Shown piece after piece: positions 27,085-35,165 of a stretch of 64,000 nt of DNA. Made by a program: the position numbers and the translations under genes. The notes under the pieces are model-generated. The model worked only from the letters and a program-made list of their open reading frames with translations. It was not told the origin of the DNA and did not search any database. The DNA lies in the NCBI GenBank assembly GCA_016234445.1, contig JACRBT010000017.1:223813-287812 (forward strand), read 5' to 3'. Source of the DNA: Chloroflexota bacterium (GTDB lineage: Bacteria > Chloroflexota > Dehalococcoidia > Tepidiformales > Tepidiformaceae). The number at the start of each line of letters is the position of its first letter. Positions within the stretch are counted from its first letter, which is position 1.

Positions 27085-28500
27085 CTAACGGGCGCCCGCG
27101 CGCTCAGGAGGCGCGTCGAGGCCGAATAGACCGAACAGCTCTCTGGCGCTGAGCAGCCGCCGCACGTCGAGCGACACCCCATCGATGACGTCGCGGAACA
27201 ATCGCCGTTTTGCCGCCAAGATCTCCTCGATCCGCTCCTCGATGGTCCCCGCGCACACGTACGGGTACACGAAGACGGGGTGCCGCTGACCCATGCGATG
27301 TGCCCTGTCCTCGGCTTGGGCCTCCACTGCGGGATTCCACCAGCGGTCGAAATGGAAGACGTATGAGGCCTCCTGCAGATTCAAACCAGCTCCGCCCGCT
27401 TTCAAGGACAGGATCAGCGCACCGTGGCGCTGGTCTTCCCGGAAGTCCCTGAGCACCGCCTCCCGCTCCGGCATGCCAAGGCGGCCTGTATAGACGAGCG
27501 GGTCGAACTCCTGCAGCTCCTCCCCGATTCGGAGTGCGCCAAACGGGGGGTTCGCGAACTGGCTGAAGACGAGCGCCCGTTCTCCCTCGGCGCGCACTTC
27601 GGCAAGCTGCTCCCGGAGCAGATCGAGCTTGGCCGACTCGCCGGTGATGGGGCAGAAGTTGCACACCTGTTTGAGCCGCATGATGAGCTGCAGGACGTTT
27701 TGCACGGTCGCTGTGCCGCCCAACTCGTGCAGCTGAACTACGCCGTCCCGTTCCACCCGGTCATAGGTCTCCCGCTGTCGTCGGCCGAGTTCCACTGTTG
27801 TCAGGCATGACGTCTTGGGAGGGAGGTCACCCAGGACATCGATCTTTCTCCGCCGGAGCTGGAGCTCCCGATGCAGGGGGAGTAGCGCCGGCCCCACGAC
27901 CACTGTGGAGACCCGGTCGTCCCTCGTCTTCGGTCGCACGAACTCGAGAATCGAGGCGAGGTCGTCCAGGCTGTTCTCAAGGGGAGTCCCAGTGAGAGCC
28001 CATGCGCGCTTCCTTGAAAGCCGCTTGCAGGTTGCTGCGACGCTCGTGCCCGCATTCTTGATACGCTGCGCCTCGTCGAGGATAACGGCATCCCAGTCGC
28101 GACTGACCGGTGCGTGAGGATTCGGCGTGTAGTCCTGGCGCAGCGTGTCGTAACTCACGAGAAAGACGTTGGCCGCCGCCCGCCATTGCCAGGCTCGGTC
28201 GGCGGCAACGCCGCGAACCGTCGAGACGGCGACGTCCGGCGCCCACCGCCGGAGCTCCGCCCGCCACTGCGCGAGAAGCGGGGCCGGGGCCACCACCAGG
28301 ACCCGCGTGTCCGCGTCCTCGGCCACGAGCTTGCGGATCGCCGTTGCAGCCTGGATCGTCTTCCCCAACCCCATGTCGTCCGCAAGAAGGAGGGCCGGGC
28401 TGGCCACCAACGCGGCGGCCCCCTCCCGTTGGAAAGGCAGGAGCCCGTCAGGCTGTTCCCCCGGACCGGCGACCTCCCTAAGGGGAAAGCTCTCGGTCAC
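27085..28500 (-). CDS. SNF2-family DEAQ-box helicase/translocase
   Basis: 471 residues, a compact SNF2 motor with little beyond the two RecA lobes. Motif I is DDMGLGKT (41-48), motif II DEAQ (142-145), motif III LTGTPLENS, and lobe 2 has LSLKAGGAGLNLQEA and QAEDRAHRMGQ. It should translocate on double-stranded DNA with ATP. The GTG at 28500 overlaps the upstream ATPase stop (GTGA); a longer frame to 28611 exists but is not conserved in style. It is the last gene of a four-gene cassette with a BrxD-like ATPase. Helicases of this type pair with such ATPases in anti-phage systems. Confidence 0.9.
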   Translation of the reverse strand: MTESFPLREVAGPGEQPDGLLPFQREGAAALVASPALLLADDMGLGKTIQAATAIRKLVAEDADTRVLVVAPAPLLAQWRAELRRWAPDVAVSTVRGVAADRAWQWRAAANVFLVSYDTLRQDYTPNPHAPVSRDWDAVILDEAQRIKNAGTSVAATCKRLSRKRAWALTGTPLENSLDDLASILEFVRPKTRDDRVSTVVVGPALLPLHRELQLRRRKIDVLGDLPPKTSCLTTVELGRRQRETYDRVERDGVVQLHELGGTATVQNVLQLIMRLKQVCNFCPITGESAKLDLLREQLAEVRAEGERALVFSQFANPPFGALRIGEELQEFDPLVYTGRLGMPEREAVLRDFREDQRHGALILSLKAGGAGLNLQEASYVFHFDRWWNPAVEAQAEDRAHRMGQRHPVFVYPYVCAGTIEERIEEILAAKRRLFRDVIDGVSLDVRRLLSARELFGLFGLDAPPERAGAR

Positions 28501-29783
28501 TTCCCGTCGGGCTCGTCCAGCTCGAGGTCGGGATCCTCTTCGTAGCTGGATTGGCCTAGCGGCGTGTCCACAACGTTCGGCGTGGCCCCGTAGATGCGTT
28601 TCAGGTCCCATTCAGTGATCCATCGCCGGACGAACTGGCGCATCACACTCGTCAAGTCCAGCTGAGGTTCCTTCAGCAGCGGCGGTGGCGTCCACCCGAA
28701 GGACCGTTCGTAGATCTCGGCCAACCTCTCGTGGGTCGACCGCACCTGTTCGGCTGTTACTTGCCCGAGGGCCGTAGTCTCCTTCATGGCGCTGCGCATC
28801 CCGCGCTCCGCGCGCGTCGCGAGCAGGTGGTCCTCATCCTTCACGCTGGCGTTCAGCTTTCCGGGCACCATCTCCTTGTCGTTCTTCCCCGCGGTGATGA
28901 CGGCACTCTCGAAGTCGCTGGTGATCGCCAGCACGCAGCCTATCCCCGGGAAGACCCCGTCGGCACTGTCGTCAAGTTGCCCCATCCACCGGGCCAGCTC
29001 GGCATAGGCCCGCGCGCGCTGCTTGAAGGAGTACTGGCCAATCAGCTCGACTTCGTCCACCAGCAGGATCCAACCCTTGTGTCCTGCGGCAGCAATGAGG
29101 CGCGACGCAAACTGGAACCGCTGGAAGGCCAGCTCGGCCGCCCGCGGCAGTGCCTGCAACGGGTAGGTTGTTCCCTGGCCGAGCAGGCGGAGCTTCAGCT
29201 TCAGTTCGGCGTTGACAAGCTTGTCGCCGGACCAGAATCGGACAATGCGGTCCCGGAACTCCGCATCCCCGCCATTCTGGAAGACGTAGAGGCTGCCCGC
29301 GAACTGCGCTGCCAGGTGCGACTGCAGCGGATCGGCCCAATGGAAGAACTTCCCATACTCCTTCGAGCCGAAGTCGAGCGCGGAGGCAACATTGGTGAGC
29401 CCGGAGCCGCTGCGCTTGGGGACTCGGAGCTCGGCCGCGGCAGCACGGAAGACCTTAGCCGGGTCATAGAGCGGCGTCTCCTTGCTGATGACGATCTTGC
29501 TGCAGGCATATCCGCTCTCGATGGCGTGGTGCTGCAGGTACTGGAGGAGATGGGACTTCCCCGACCCGAACCCGCCGGAAATCAGGATCCCGCGAAGCGG
29601 CGTGGACTCGTGAAGTGACTTCGTTACGGTCCCAAGGAGACTGTCAAACTTTGCCTCAATGCCGGGGTGATGGCACCCCAGCTGACTGACGGCGTCGCGG
29701 TTGGGCACCCCCGCCCGGAGTGCTTCGACCGCGCGCCGATTGGCCGTCTTGTCCACGGGACCCGGGTCGGTTGCCATCGTCAC
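28497..29783 (-). CDS. BrxD-like P-loop ATPase (DUF2791/BREX ATP-binding type)
   Basis: 428 residues. Walker A is GGFGSGKSH (70-78); Walker B is WILLVDEVE (238-246) with Asp243 and Glu244; an AITSDFE segment near 292 is the likely sensor. The opening RRAVEALRAGVPNRDAVSQLG resembles the BrxD/DUF2791 ATPases of BREX and related defence loci. In this cassette it sits between a P-loop-less paralogue and an SNF2 helicase, joined by GTGA overlaps on both sides, so the proteins are probably made together and form a complex. A C-terminal acidic tail (DPDLELDEPDGK) follows. Family assignment is by recognition, not search. Confidence 0.8.
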   Translation of the reverse strand: MTMATDPGPVDKTANRRAVEALRAGVPNRDAVSQLGCHHPGIEAKFDSLLGTVTKSLHESTPLRGILISGGFGSGKSHLLQYLQHHAIESGYACSKIVISKETPLYDPAKVFRAAAAELRVPKRSGSGLTNVASALDFGSKEYGKFFHWADPLQSHLAAQFAGSLYVFQNGGDAEFRDRIVRFWSGDKLVNAELKLKLRLLGQGTTYPLQALPRAAELAFQRFQFASRLIAAAGHKGWILLVDEVELIGQYSFKQRARAYAELARWMGQLDDSADGVFPGIGCVLAITSDFESAVITAGKNDKEMVPGKLNASVKDEDHLLATRAERGMRSAMKETTALGQVTAEQVRSTHERLAEIYERSFGWTPPPLLKEPQLDLTSVMRQFVRRWITEWDLKRIYGATPNVVDTPLGQSSYEEDPDLELDEPDGK

Positions 29784-30718
29784 CCTCCCACCCGTGCCAG
29801 CACCGCGAGCGGGTTGTCGAACTTGGGATCGACCACCTCTTCCGCCACCCGCGCCTCCAGGGCGCGGTACATGCGCAAACCGCGGACGTGATCGGCCGGC
29901 CAGTCTTTGGGCGCGAGGAACACGATCGCGCAGCCCTCCAGTTCGTCGGTGGCGTCGATGAACTGGCGCACGACCTCGTAGAGATCCATGGCAGCCGCCC
30001 GCGTGTACTTGTAGCCCTCGCCCGCGGGCGGGGAGGCCGTGGTGTACCGGCTGATGTCAATCGTGACCACCAGTCCGGCGCGCCCGGCCAGCCGGGCCCA
30101 GTGGGTGAGCGAAACGAACGTGTCCCGGGCGTTATGTCGGGCGACCTTCTGGAAGATTGGCGCCGGCTTAAGGGCTGACACGAGCTTCAGCTCCCCCTGC
30201 AGCCATTGGATGAGCAGGTCCCCTTGTCCGCCCGGCCCCGCACCCGGGTTGTCCATGGGGTCCAGTGCCAAGAGCATCATCGCGGCCCTGAACTCCTGAG
30301 TCATGTGATAGTCGCGGAACACTTCGCTGGTGAACCACTTGTGAATCTCCTTGAGTACAAGGAAACTTGTAGATCCGGCGGCGGCGGCGATCGCTGCGAA
30401 TGTTGGGGGACCGCTGGGAGCCGTGTAGCCACTCTCGGCGATCGCGCGGGTTCGGACGTGCTCGGCCAGCACCTCCCAATCGACCTGGCGCGCAACCTCA
30501 TGGAAGAGTTGCTCGATGAAGTGGAGCTTCGTCGTGGCTCCGTCGAGGGATGCGCAGATGAATCCCGCCTCGGCTGCCCGCTGCGCGATCTCCGCACGCA
30601 CCGCCTGCAGCTCCGCCGGTTCCCCGGTGACGAACTTGACTGTCGCGCCACCGTCTTTGATGAACGTGTCGAGGTACTCGGAGGAAAACGTCGTCAGCCA
30701 CTGGTGCGAGGTGATCAC
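29780..30718 (-). CDS. Degenerate paralogue of the BrxD-like ATPase
   Basis: 312 residues. Its layout follows the neighbouring ATPase: strand, would-be P-loop, helix and RAAEAGFICASLDG correspond to RGILISGGFGSGKS and AIESGYACSKIVI. The P-loop reads TGEPAELQAV (31-40), without GxGK[ST], and the Walker B position is LVVTIDIS (216-223), lacking the catalytic Glu; CAIVFLAP corresponds to the sensor strand. It should not hydrolyse ATP and may act as a structural or regulatory subunit, as inactive AAA-type partners do. It starts with GTG inside a GTGA overlap with the unknown gene upstream and ends in another with the ATPase gene. Confidence 0.72.
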   Translation of the reverse strand: MITSHQWLTTFSSEYLDTFIKDGGATVKFVTGEPAELQAVRAEIAQRAAEAGFICASLDGATTKLHFIEQLFHEVARQVDWEVLAEHVRTRAIAESGYTAPSGPPTFAAIAAAAGSTSFLVLKEIHKWFTSEVFRDYHMTQEFRAAMMLLALDPMDNPGAGPGGQGDLLIQWLQGELKLVSALKPAPIFQKVARHNARDTFVSLTHWARLAGRAGLVVTIDISRYTTASPPAGEGYKYTRAAAMDLYEVVRQFIDATDELEGCAIVFLAPKDWPADHVRGLRMYRALEARVAEEVVDPKFDNPLAVLARVGG

Positions 30719-31518
30719 GGTAGCCTCCTGAAAGAGATGCTTCCGTACTCCCGCTGCTTGCCGGCCTGGTCCACTATCGTCAGGACCGTCTTGGTGCTGG
30801 TCTTCGTTGCGGTCGCGGCCTGCGGAAGGGACATTTCGGCCCGGCCACCCTTCGTGAGCTTCGCCCCGCTGCGGTCCAGCAGATAGATGTCTCGGGCGAA
30901 GTCGGCCCTGGTGTACTCCTTGTCGTGGCCGGGGAAGAGCGTGAGCAACTCATGCAGGCGGATCAACTGAATCTGCGGCCCATTGCCGTCGAGCTGCATC
31001 GTTGCCCCGCCTTCGATACGCAGCCGTAGCTGGTAGGCCTCGAACAGCGCCTCCAGGAAGGCCTCCGGCTTGAATCGCGGCGGCTTCTGTGCCAGCCGCT
31101 TCAGCCGCTCCACCACGGCGCTTGGCCGAATCCCCCGCACGCGTTCCTTGTCGATGAGCAAGGCGCGGTCGCCCGGGATCACCCGTACCAGCACGGGGTA
31201 CGAGAAGATTCTCCCGTCCTGTTCGTAGACCGGCAGACCCGCCTCTCGCGCACACGCCACGAGCTCCTCGGTCAGCATCCCAACGTCTGAGTACGTCTGC
31301 GTCTCGAACGACCAACCCTCCCGCGTGTTTCGGAGCTGCTCCCTGAGCGCCTGGACCTTCGCGTCGGCGTCGTCCAGACCGCGTTCGAGTGCCGAAATGT
31401 CTCCCGCTCTCGTCGCGGCTACCAGCTTCCTGAGCGCCTGCACAGCGGACTCCGCCGCCTTCAGCGAGGCCCGCGAATCTGTTTCGGTTGTAGCAAGTGC
31501 GTTTTCGAAGTCGCCCAA
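30715..31518 (-). CDS. First gene of the four-gene cassette, unknown function
   Basis: 267 residues. No family was recognised. Residues about 5-70 are helical and charged (LKAAESAVQALRKLVAATRA, LDDADAKVQALREQLRNTRE), likely a coiled coil; the rest is mixed alpha/beta with FSYPVLVRVIPGDRALLIDK and a basic C-terminal third. The TTG at 31518 is chosen because GGAGGTG ends 6 nt before it; the frame stays open to 31572 but this would bury the ribosome site. It is the promoter-proximal gene and couples to the next one by GTGA, so it belongs to the same system, perhaps as sensor or DNA-binding component (inference). Confidence 0.7.
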   Translation of the reverse strand: MGDFENALATTETDSRASLKAAESAVQALRKLVAATRAGDISALERGLDDADAKVQALREQLRNTREGWSFETQTYSDVGMLTEELVACAREAGLPVYEQDGRIFSYPVLVRVIPGDRALLIDKERVRGIRPSAVVERLKRLAQKPPRFKPEAFLEALFEAYQLRLRIEGGATMQLDGNGPQIQLIRLHELLTLFPGHDKEYTRADFARDIYLLDRSGAKLTKGGRAEMSLPQAATATKTSTKTVLTIVDQAGKQREYGSISFRRLP

Positions 31519-31550
31519 TGGCGTCACCTCCAGGTTCCTGAGGATAGTTG

Positions 31551-31579
31551 CGTATATCGGAGTGGATAGCAAGCGTAAA
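31551..31579 (-). promoter_or_regulatory. Promoter of the four-gene ATPase-helicase cassette
   Basis: On the minus strand, TTTACG (31579-31574), a 17-bp spacer and TATACG (31556-31551) lie about 33 bp before the TTG start. The local sequence is richer in A+T than the surroundings. The divergent gene on the plus strand starts at 31692, so the region serves both directions. Confidence 0.55.
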
Positions 31580-31691
31580 TGGCGAACACGACAGGAGTTG
31601 TCGCGCCTTCTGTCGCCCGCACCTGAGCGCCCCGCACCGCGCCCGCGCCGCGCCCCTTCCCCCTTCCTCGCCGCCTCGGTACGGTTGGGGC

Positions 31692-32114
31692 ATGCGGCTT
31701 ACTGTCGACGTCGAAGGCGAAGGCCCGCTCCCACCGCTTCCGGGCGATGGCGCCGCCCTCGTTGCCGTGATGTCCTTTGCCGTCTCCCGGGGCTTCGGCG
31801 CCACCCATCCCCTCATCGCCTTCGCCGATGTCCTCCACGACAAGCACCACGTCCGCCTCGGCCCGCTCACTACCTTCTACGAATCCGAGCCCGAGGACGG
31901 CGAGGACCGCGAGAAGCTCGAACTCTCGTGGCAGCCGGCGCCGGACCTCCGCCAATCGCTCTCCGCCCTCATCGCCGCCTACGACGCCGACCCCACCCTC
32001 CAGCTCTTCGCCCGCCGCGGCGCCGCCGGGAGCGTCCGCTGCGAAGCCGCCGCCCTCCTCGATGCCATTACCCCCGCCGGCGACCGCCGCGTCCGCCTGG
32101 GCTACCAGCTGTGA
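31692..32114 (+). CDS. Hypothetical protein coupled to a methyltransferase
   Basis: 140 residues, no family recognised. It opens MRLTVDVEGEGPLPPLPGDG and has a hydrophobic stretch ALVAVMSFAVSRGFG, a His-rich FADVLHDKHHVRL and an acidic ESEPEDGEDREKLEL. It looks soluble and is probably a small alpha/beta domain. TACGGT ends 6 nt before the ATG, a leaderless start. Its stop overlaps the methyltransferase start (TGATG), so they are co-translated. Confidence 0.65.
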   Translation: MRLTVDVEGEGPLPPLPGDGAALVAVMSFAVSRGFGATHPLIAFADVLHDKHHVRLGPLTTFYESEPEDGEDREKLELSWQPAPDLRQSLSALIAAYDADPTLQLFARRGAAGSVRCEAAALLDAITPAGDRRVRLGYQL

Positions 32115-32821
32115 TGCGCCGCCGCCGGGGTACCCGGCAGGCCCGTTTCGCTTGGGTCAACGGCCAGTTCGCGGCCCTCGCCCGGGTGGTGGACTCCCAG
32201 GCCGGCATGGCCGCCATCTCCCCCCGCGCCGACCGCATCATCTCCCTGGTCGACCTCGCCCCCGGCCGCCGCTACGTTGACATCGGCTGCGGCACGGCCG
32301 CCTACGCCCACCTCCTCGCCGACCGCGCCGGCCTCGAAGAGCCGCCGGTCTGCATGGACATCGTGGCCGGGCCGGGTCCGGTCGACTTCGTCGGCTGGCC
32401 CGAACAGCTTCCCTTCGCCGACGCCTCGGTCGACGTCATCACTTCGCTCTACTTCATCCGCCGCTTCGAAGACGACGTCGTCCACAACTTCGCCACCGAG
32501 ATTTCGCGCGTCCTCGCCCCCGGCGGTTCGGCCCTGCTGATGGAAGTCGCCCCCGTGAAGGCGGACTGGCTCGAACGGCTCCACCGCAAGCTGCTCTCCG
32601 GCGGTTGCGCGTCCGTTGACCTCCGCGGCTGGGGCCGGTTGGCCGCCCTCCTCAGCGAATGCGGCTTCGACCAGATCAACCTCGTGAACGCCGGTCCCTT
32701 CTTCCTCCCGCCCATCCCCCGCATCGGCGTCCTGCTTCGCCGCTCGCCCGTGCCCCTGCACCACGACCATGATGGCGAAGAGGACGACGCGGCCGCCGCA
32801 GGAAGCCCCGCCGAGGCGTAA
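32114..32821 (+). CDS. Class I SAM-dependent methyltransferase
   Basis: 235 residues. Motif I is YVDIGCGTAAYAHLLA (about 55-70), followed by an acidic end of strand 2 (VCMDIVAG) and the post-I segment PFADASVDVITSLYFIRRF; ISRVLAPGGSALLMEVAP is the motif II/III region. This matches Methyltransf_11-type enzymes that act on small molecules. The substrate is unknown. The C-terminus has a His/Asp-rich tail (LHHDHDGEEDDAAAAG), which may bind metal or be disordered. The ATG overlaps the upstream stop; a GTG one codon earlier is possible. Confidence 0.85.
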   Translation: MRRRRGTRQARFAWVNGQFAALARVVDSQAGMAAISPRADRIISLVDLAPGRRYVDIGCGTAAYAHLLADRAGLEEPPVCMDIVAGPGPVDFVGWPEQLPFADASVDVITSLYFIRRFEDDVVHNFATEISRVLAPGGSALLMEVAPVKADWLERLHRKLLSGGCASVDLRGWGRLAALLSECGFDQINLVNAGPFFLPPIPRIGVLLRRSPVPLHHDHDGEEDDAAAAGSPAEA

Positions 32822-32830
32822 CCCCCGGGA

Positions 32831-33049
32831 CTACGCCTCCGCTTCCTCGACTTCGCGGAGGAACTCCTGCAACGCCTCCACCTGCACGGCATCGGGCTCA
32901 GGCAACTGCCGCATCTCCTCCAGCAGCTCCCGCATCCGTTCGACGAATGCCTCCGGGTCCGCGTTCTCGCCCCGCGCGTAGAGGTCGTATTCGAGCCGCC
33001 GCTGTTCGACGGCGCGCCCCACGTCCTCGCCGAACCGATCGCTTGCCAT
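32831..33049 (-). CDS. Small helical protein of unknown function
   Basis: 72 residues, mostly charged helix: RRLEYDLYARGENADPEAFV, ERMRELLEEMRQLPEPDAVQ and a Glu-rich end REVEEAEA. No family was recognised. The ATG at 33049 is preferred because GAGGGAGC precedes it; the frame remains open to 33097. It converges on the methyltransferase gene and ends 9 bp from it. Codon choice fits the neighbours, which supports it as a real gene. Confidence 0.55.
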   Translation of the reverse strand: MASDRFGEDVGRAVEQRRLEYDLYARGENADPEAFVERMRELLEEMRQLPEPDAVQVEALQEFLREVEEAEA

Positions 33050-33179
33050 CGCTTGCTCCCTCTTCGGCCGCTCAGCGGCGGCCAACGCACCATTCACCGT
33101 ACCCGGCGGCGCGCCCCCTCGTCAGCGCCCTTCGGCCCCAATCCGCGGCCCCGTCCGGCCTATCCGGCCGCCGCGCCCC

Positions 33180-34130
33180 CTACCACCAGAGGACGTCGTC
33201 CAGGGGGTCCTCGTGCGCCTCGATGGCGGGGTCCTCGTCGTCCGCTTCCCAGAGGTCGGTCCCCAGGTACTTCCAGCCCGCGTCGGCCGAGATCATGACG
33301 ATGTTCCCGCGCTCGATCCGGCTGGCCGCCCGCAGCGCCGCGTGCAGGGCAGCCCCGCTGCTGATCCCGCCGAAGAGCCCTGCCGTCAGCATCGCCCGCC
33401 GCGCGTGGGAAAACGCGTGCCGGTTCCCGACGATAATCTTCCCGTCGAGCACGCTTTCGTCCAGCACCGGCGGGATGAACCCATCCTCCAACGACTTCAG
33501 CCCCTGGACGTGTACGCCCAGCCGCGGCTCGACGCCGAGGACGTGGCACTGCGGGTTCGCTTCCTTCAGCCGCCGGCCCACGCCCGTGATCGTCCCGCCG
33601 GTGCCGATCCCGGCGACAAACACGTCCACGCGGCCCAGGTCGGCGAGGATCTCCGCCCCGGTCCCTTCGTAATGGGCGCGGACGTTCTCCTCGCTCCCGA
33701 ACTGGTTCAAGAGGTAGGCGCCCTCTTGCTCCGCCACCACCTGCGCGACTTCAATCGCCGTCTTGATCCCCGCCTGCCGCGGCACCCGCCGGACGCGCGC
33801 CCCGTAGACCGCCAGCAACTGCTCGATCTCGGGGTAGACGCTTTCCGGGACACAGACGTCCACGGGGTGGCCAAGCAGCCGCCCGAACATCGCGAGGGAG
33901 ACGCCGGTGTTGCCGGTCGAAGCCTCGACCACGCGCTGCCCGGGGGCGAGTGCGCCGCTCGCCTTCGCCCGCTGGAGGATGCGCAACACCACCCGGTCCT
34001 TGATGCTCCCGGTCGGGTTCTGCGATTCGAGCTTGGCGAAGAGCCGCACCCCCACCGGGAGGGCGAGCCCGGTCAACTCGACGAGCGGCGTCCCCCCAAC
34101 CATCTCCGCCACGCTTGCGAATGTCTTCAC
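33180..34130 (-). CDS. cysK: Cysteine synthase-family PLP enzyme
   Basis: 316 residues. PLP is held by Lys44 in ESQNPTGSIKDRVV; STGNTG at 71-76 binds the substrate carboxylate; GTGGTITG near 175 grips the cofactor phosphate. These are features of O-acetylserine sulfhydrylase or cystathionine beta-synthase core enzymes; CysK, CysM or a CBS-like enzyme cannot be separated here. The C-terminal end is acidic (EADDEDPAIEAHEDP). The GTG start has TAAACT ending 6 nt upstream, a leaderless start. It is divergent from a crotonase gene. Confidence 0.9.
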   Translation of the reverse strand: MKTFASVAEMVGGTPLVELTGLALPVGVRLFAKLESQNPTGSIKDRVVLRILQRAKASGALAPGQRVVEASTGNTGVSLAMFGRLLGHPVDVCVPESVYPEIEQLLAVYGARVRRVPRQAGIKTAIEVAQVVAEQEGAYLLNQFGSEENVRAHYEGTGAEILADLGRVDVFVAGIGTGGTITGVGRRLKEANPQCHVLGVEPRLGVHVQGLKSLEDGFIPPVLDESVLDGKIIVGNRHAFSHARRAMLTAGLFGGISSGAALHAALRAASRIERGNIVMISADAGWKYLGTDLWEADDEDPAIEAHEDPLDDVLWW

Positions 34131-34204
34131 AAAGTCAGTTTACTCCTCGCTCCCGGCGGGCGGCTCTCTGGTAGGCTTCGCACACAACCCCGCAAGGAGC
34201 CGCC

Positions 34205-35005
34205 ATGCCTTACCGCGACATCCTCTACACCGTCGAAGCCGGCATCGCCCGGATCACCCTGAACAAGCCCGAGAAGCTCAACGCCGCCACCTGGGGCACC
34301 TGGGCCGAAGTCGAATCCGCCGTGGCCGAAGCCACCGTCGACGACGCCGTCAAGGTTGTTGTGGTCACCGGCGAGGGCCGCGGCTTCTGCGCCGGCACCG
34401 ACCTCACCCAGTCGCCCGCAGCCGCCGGGGAACAGACCCGCCCCTACTCCGGCCGCGAACTCAAGTACCGCTCCAACTACCTCGCCACCGCCGCGATCTA
34501 CAACTGCCCGAAGCCGACGATCGCCCGGGTCAACGGCGCCTCCGTCGGTGCCGGGTTCTCCCTTGCCCTCGCCTGCGACATCCGGATCGCCTCCGAGGCC
34601 GCCCGCTTCAGCGCCATCTTCACGAAGCGGGCCATCGTTGCCGACACCGGCTGCACCTGGTTCCTCCCCCGCCTCGTCGGCGAAGAGCGTGCCCTCGAAC
34701 TGCTCTACACGGGCCGCATGGTCGATGCTGCCGAGGCCCTCCGCATCGGCATCGTCAGCGAGGTCGTGCCCCACGACGCCCTTGACGCCCGCGTCACCCA
34801 GCTCGCCGCCCAGATAGCCGCCGGGCCGTCGCTCGCCATCGAAATGGACAAGAAGCTCGTCCGCGAAGCCTACAGCCGCAGCCTGGCCGACCAGATCCAG
34901 ATGGAGCAGTTTTACCAGATGACCGTCACCAACGACTCGGAGGACGCGCGCGAGGGCCGCCTCTCCTTCCTCGAAAAGCGCGACCCCGCCTTCCGCGGGC
35001 GGTAG
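34205..35005 (+). CDS. Enoyl-CoA hydratase/isomerase family protein
   Basis: 266 residues. Crotonase features are KPEKLNAATWGTWAEVE, the oxyanion-hole FCAGTDLTQ, and VNGASVGAGFSLALACDIRI. The region with the catalytic Glu in true hydratases reads FTKRAIVADTGCTWFLPRLV, so it may be an isomerase, a dehalogenase-type or another crotonase activity. AAGGAG lies 5 nt before the ATG. A 160-bp gap without clear signals follows before the E2-like gene. Confidence 0.88.
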   Translation: MPYRDILYTVEAGIARITLNKPEKLNAATWGTWAEVESAVAEATVDDAVKVVVVTGEGRGFCAGTDLTQSPAAAGEQTRPYSGRELKYRSNYLATAAIYNCPKPTIARVNGASVGAGFSLALACDIRIASEAARFSAIFTKRAIVADTGCTWFLPRLVGEERALELLYTGRMVDAAEALRIGIVSEVVPHDALDARVTQLAAQIAAGPSLAIEMDKKLVREAYSRSLADQIQMEQFYQMTVTNDSEDAREGRLSFLEKRDPAFRGR

Positions 35006-35165
35006 GTGCGCTGAGGGCGTGGTTCGACGGCCGCGGCCACCGTTCGTCCACCAACCGTCACCCGCCTGACGCTGACCCACAACCACCTGTCAGCCGTCCT
35101 TGATGGTAGAGGCCGGCGCCGGGGGGGTGTGCTCCCGGCGCTGCCCGCTACCCAGGGAGTGCTCA

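Noticed and set aside
28930..28953. Possible CRISPR array or phage remnants around the defence-like cassette
   Set aside because: No spaced direct repeats, integrase, transposase or tRNA attachment site were found in or near 27-32 kb.
30715..31518. TerB domain in the first gene of the cassette, which would make it a Shango-like system
   Set aside because: I could not recognise TerB motifs in this protein or in the neighbouring pseudo-ATPase; a profile search would be needed.
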